Below are positions 10,020 through 12,056 of a DNA stretch of 12,056 nucleotides, piece after piece. A program made the position numbers and the translations under genes. This DNA is from Gammaproteobacteria bacterium (GTDB lineage: Bacteria > Pseudomonadota > Gammaproteobacteria > Immundisolibacterales > Immundisolibacteraceae): NCBI GenBank assembly GCA_003526065.1, contig DQBD01000215.1, positions 781-12,836 of the forward strand, read 5' to 3'. Each line of letters begins with the position of its first letter. Position 1 is the first letter of the stretch. Below the pieces are notes generated by a model. It was not told the DNA's origin and searched no databases. It was given only the letters and a program-made list of their open reading frames with translations.

Positions 10020-10778
10020 ATGAATTCTGCGGCATCCTCCCGAGTTCCCCGCCATATCGCCATCATCATGGATGGCAATGGCCGTTGGGCCATGCAGCAG
10101 GGAAAGCCGCGACTGCATGGCCATGAAGCCGGCGTCCATGCTGCCCGCACGATTGTGCGGGCCGGTCGCGATGCCGGGGTCGAGGCGCTCACCCTCTATG
10201 CCTTCAGCAGCGAAAACTGGTTGCGTCCTGCGACCGAGGTGAGTTTCCTGCTCGAACTGTTCATTCGCACGATGGCCGTCGAGCTCGACACGCTCCATGA
10301 CGAAGGGGTTCGCGTTCGATTCATCGGCGATCGGACCGCGCTGCCGTCGAACTTGCTGGCGATCATCGAGGCCAGTGAACGGCGTACCGCAAGCAATCCC
10401 GGCATGGTTCTGGTGATCGCGCTGGGATATGGCGGGCGACAGGATCTGGTGCAGACGGTCCGTGCGCTCGGCGCCCAAATCGAAGCCGGTGCCCTGAAGG
10501 CCGCTGATCTCGATGAAAAGACCCTGCGCGATGCCCTCGATCTAGGCGATCTTCCCGATCCCGACCTATTGATTCGTACCGGCGGCGAATACCGGATCAG
10601 CAACTTCCTGCTGTGGCATCTGGCGTATACCGAGTTTTATTTTTCCGACATTCTATGGCCTGATTTCAGTTCCGCGGATTTTCATCAGGCGCTGGCCTGG
10701 TTCGCTGAGCGCGAGCGCCGATTCGGGCGCACGGGCGCCCAAGTTCACTCGGAAAGAGGCGATCAGGATGCCCAGTGA
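10020..10778 (+). CDS. uppS: Undecaprenyl diphosphate synthase (cis-prenyltransferase)
   Basis: 252 residues (E. coli UppS has 253). It condenses farnesyl-PP with eight isopentenyl-PP units in cis to make the C55 lipid carrier for peptidoglycan and O-antigen synthesis, at the inner membrane face. Motifs are HIAIIMDGNGRWA (12-24; catalytic D18), GHEAG (34-38), LTLYAFSSENWLRP (57-70), YGGRQDLV (137-144) and RTGGEYRISNFLLW (186-199), followed by E205 and WPDF (213-216). The usual Asn or Ser before YGGR is Gly here (G136). An in-frame TGA at 10014-10016 sits two codons upstream, so the ATG at 10020 is the earliest start. The only Shine-Dalgarno-like run (GAAGG, 10001-10005) is 14 nt away, which predicts modest initiation. 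The 3' end overlaps cdsA by 11 nt. Confidence 0.97.
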   Translation: MNSAASSRVPRHIAIIMDGNGRWAMQQGKPRLHGHEAGVHAARTIVRAGRDAGVEALTLYAFSSENWLRPATEVSFLLELFIRTMAVELDTLHDEGVRVRFIGDRTALPSNLLAIIEASERRTASNPGMVLVIALGYGGRQDLVQTVRALGAQIEAGALKAADLDEKTLRDALDLGDLPDPDLLIRTGGEYRISNFLLWHLAYTEFYFSDILWPDFSSADFHQALAWFAERERRFGRTGAQVHSERGDQDAQ

Positions 10779-11586
10779 CCGTATTCGAACCGCCTTGTGG
10801 GTGGTCCCGCCGATTGTCGCTGCGGTTCTGTTGCTGCCCAATCCATGGGTGGCGGTGTTGTTCGCGGCCATCGTCTGGGGCGCCGGACAGGAGTGGACGG
10901 CCTTGATGGGCTTGCCGCACGACGGCGGCAGAGCGGCAGGAGTCGTCCTGCTCCCTCTCATGGCGGCAACCTATGTTTGGGGTGATCTGGATGCCGTTGG
11001 GGTGCTGCTTGGTGTGGCGCTGTTCTGGTGGGTTCTGGCGACCATCTGGGTCGTCTGTTTCCCGGTGGGTTTGCCGGGTGGCGCCTCGCTGCGGGGCCGC
11101 AAGCTGCTCGTCGGGTTGCTGCTGTTGCTGCCGGCGTGGCTGGCGCTGATCACGCTACACGGTTCCGCCGAAGGACCCCGTTGGGTCCTTTTGTTACTGG
11201 TCATGATCTGGCTTGCCGATGCCGGCGCCTATTATGCCGGACGCCGCTTCGGCCGGCGCAAACTGGCGCCGCAGGTCAGCCCGGGCAAAACCTGGGCGGG
11301 CTTCTGGGGGGGCTTGGCGGCCGGTCTCGCTGCTGGATTGCTCGGTCCGCTGTTGCTGCGGCTGGAAATGCCAGCGCTGGGCGCGTACGCCCTGACTTGC
11401 CTGGTGACTGTTGCCGGGTCCGTGGTAGGCGACCTCACGGTCAGCATGTTCAAGCGCCAGATGGGCGTCAAGGATACCGGCCATCTCTTGCCCGGCCATG
11501 GCGGGATTCTGGACCGTATCGACAGTCTGACCGCTGCAGCACCGATTTTCACCTGGGGTCTGGGGCGGGCACAGGGATGGCTGTGA
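10768..11586 (+). CDS. cdsA: Phosphatidate cytidylyltransferase (CDP-diglyceride synthetase)
   Basis: A 272-residue integral membrane enzyme (E. coli CdsA has 285) that makes CDP-diacylglycerol from CTP and phosphatidate, the branch point for all phospholipids. Hydrophobic segments fall near 9-23, 27-40, 58-70, 76-100, 112-130, 138-152, 176-197 and 204-222, consistent with a multi-pass protein. The cytidylyltransferase signature is complete at 226-252: SMFKR, then KD, then [42 protein letters not shown] (148-176) is also typical. AGAGG at 10755-10759 gives an 8-nt spacing to the ATG, inside the end of uppS. The protein overlaps uppS by 11 nt and dxr by about 10 nt, so the three genes are translationally linked. 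Confidence 0.97.
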   Translation: MPSDRIRTALWVVPPIVAAVLLLPNPWVAVLFAAIVWGAGQEWTALMGLPHDGGRAAGVVLLPLMAATYVWGDLDAVGVLLGVALFWWVLATIWVVCFPVGLPGGASLRGRKLLVGLLLLLPAWLALITLHGSAEGPRWVLLLLVMIWLADAGAYYAGRRFGRRKLAPQVSPGKTWAGFWGGLAAGLAAGLLGPLLLRLEMPALGAYALTCLVTVAGSVVGDLTVSMFKRQMGVKDTGHLLPGHGGILDRIDSLTAAAPIFTWGLGRAQGWL

Positions 11587-12056
11587 CGGGACTGTGCATT
11601 CTGGGCGCGACGGGGAGCGTGGGGTGCAGCACGTTGGATGTGGTGGCTCGCCACCCCGACCGGTTTCGGGTGGTGGCGCTGACCGCGCAGCGGCAAGTGG
11701 AACGGTTGCTGGCGCAATGTCGCCAGTTCGATCCCATGGTGGCGGTGGTTGGAGATGCGACCGCGGCGCGGTGGCTGCAGCAGGAGCTGGCCGCTGGTGG
11801 GATCAAAACAGCGGTCTTGCATGGCCCGGATGGGCTGAGTCAGGCCGCGGCCCTGCCCGAGGTGAGCACGGTGATGGCCGCCATCGTCGGGGGTGCCGGC
11901 TTGATGCCGACGCTGAGTGCAGTGCGCGCCGGCAAGACCGTATTGCTCGCCAACAAGGAATCGTTGGTCATGGGCGGCAGCCTCTTCATGGATGAAGTGC
12001 GGCGCTACGGCGCGCGCCTCATTCCGATCGACAGCGAGCACAATGCCATCTTCCAG
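11577..12056 (+). CDS. dxr: 1-deoxy-D-xylulose 5-phosphate reductoisomerase, N-terminal part (cut by window edge)
   Basis: The first 160 codons are present; the frame is open at the right edge. DXR (IspC) converts DXP to 2-C-methyl-D-erythritol 4-phosphate with NADPH, the committed step of the non-mevalonate isoprenoid pathway. Residues 7-23 ([10 protein letters not shown] then STLDVV) form the NADPH-binding Rossmann start. [19 protein letters not shown] (101-119), [11 protein letters not shown] (124-134) and [10 protein letters not shown] (151-160) are the family blocks; D152 and E154 are the first two metal ligands. The third metal Glu and the C-terminal domain are outside the window. ATG at 11577 overlaps cdsA by 10 nt. 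GTG at 11583 is an alternative: it forms a 4-nt GTGA overlap with the cdsA stop and lies 6 nt after AGGG, dropping two residues. Confidence 0.96.
   Translation, partial: MAVTGLCILGATGSVGCSTLDVVARHPDRFRVVALTAQRQVERLLAQCRQFDPMVAVVGDATAARWLQQELAAGGIKTAVLHGPDGLSQAAALPEVSTVMAAIVGGAGLMPTLSAVRAGKTVLLANKESLVMGGSLFMDEVRRYGARLIPIDSEHNAIFQ

Overview
The window is a compact, GC-rich housekeeping region from a gammaproteobacterium. The strongest evidence is the divergent arrangement of map-glnD-dapD on the minus strand and rpsB-tsf-pyrH-frr on the plus strand, which Escherichia and Pseudomonas share. The order uppS-cdsA-dxr after frr is the Pseudomonas-type order; E. coli has dxr before uppS. Proteins align by eye almost end to end with the E. 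coli and Pseudomonas homologues. Genus cannot be told from this sequence alone.

Minus-strand half (1-6569), read right to left: map (methionine aminopeptidase), glnD (PII uridylyltransferase / uridylyl-removing enzyme), dapD and dapE (two steps of the succinylase branch of DAP/lysine synthesis), tadA (tRNA-Arg A34 deaminase) and the first 179 codons of a YheS-type ABC-F ATPase that leaves the window at base 1. Spacings are 20 nt (map-glnD), 70 nt (glnD-dapD), 6 nt (dapD-dapE), 7 nt (dapE-tadA) and 2 nt (tadA-yheS), so dapD to yheS looks like one tightly coupled transcription unit. A perfect inverted repeat covers the glnD stop codon, and a fresh Shine-Dalgarno precedes dapD.

Central divergent region (6570-6827, 258 bp): it carries an extended -10 promoter with a GC-rich discriminator and a roughly 150-nt structured leader ahead of rpsB. 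This resembles the known gammaproteobacterial rpsB promoter and S2-autoregulated leader.

Plus-strand half (6828-12056): rpsB (S2), tsf (EF-Ts), pyrH (UMP kinase), frr (ribosome recycling factor), uppS (undecaprenyl-PP synthase), cdsA (CDP-diglyceride synthetase) and the first 160 codons of dxr (DXP reductoisomerase), which runs off the right edge. Together they supply translation factors, UMP phosphorylation for nucleotide pools, the undecaprenyl lipid carrier, phospholipid precursors and the isoprenoid pathway.

No mobile element, CRISPR array, tRNA/rRNA gene, prophage or defence gene was seen, and no gene-free stretch exceeds 300 bp. I found no evidence of an undescribed system. What merits a second look is regulatory (rpsB leader, hairpins, the frr-uppS leader) and organisational (the dapDE-tadA-yheS cluster).
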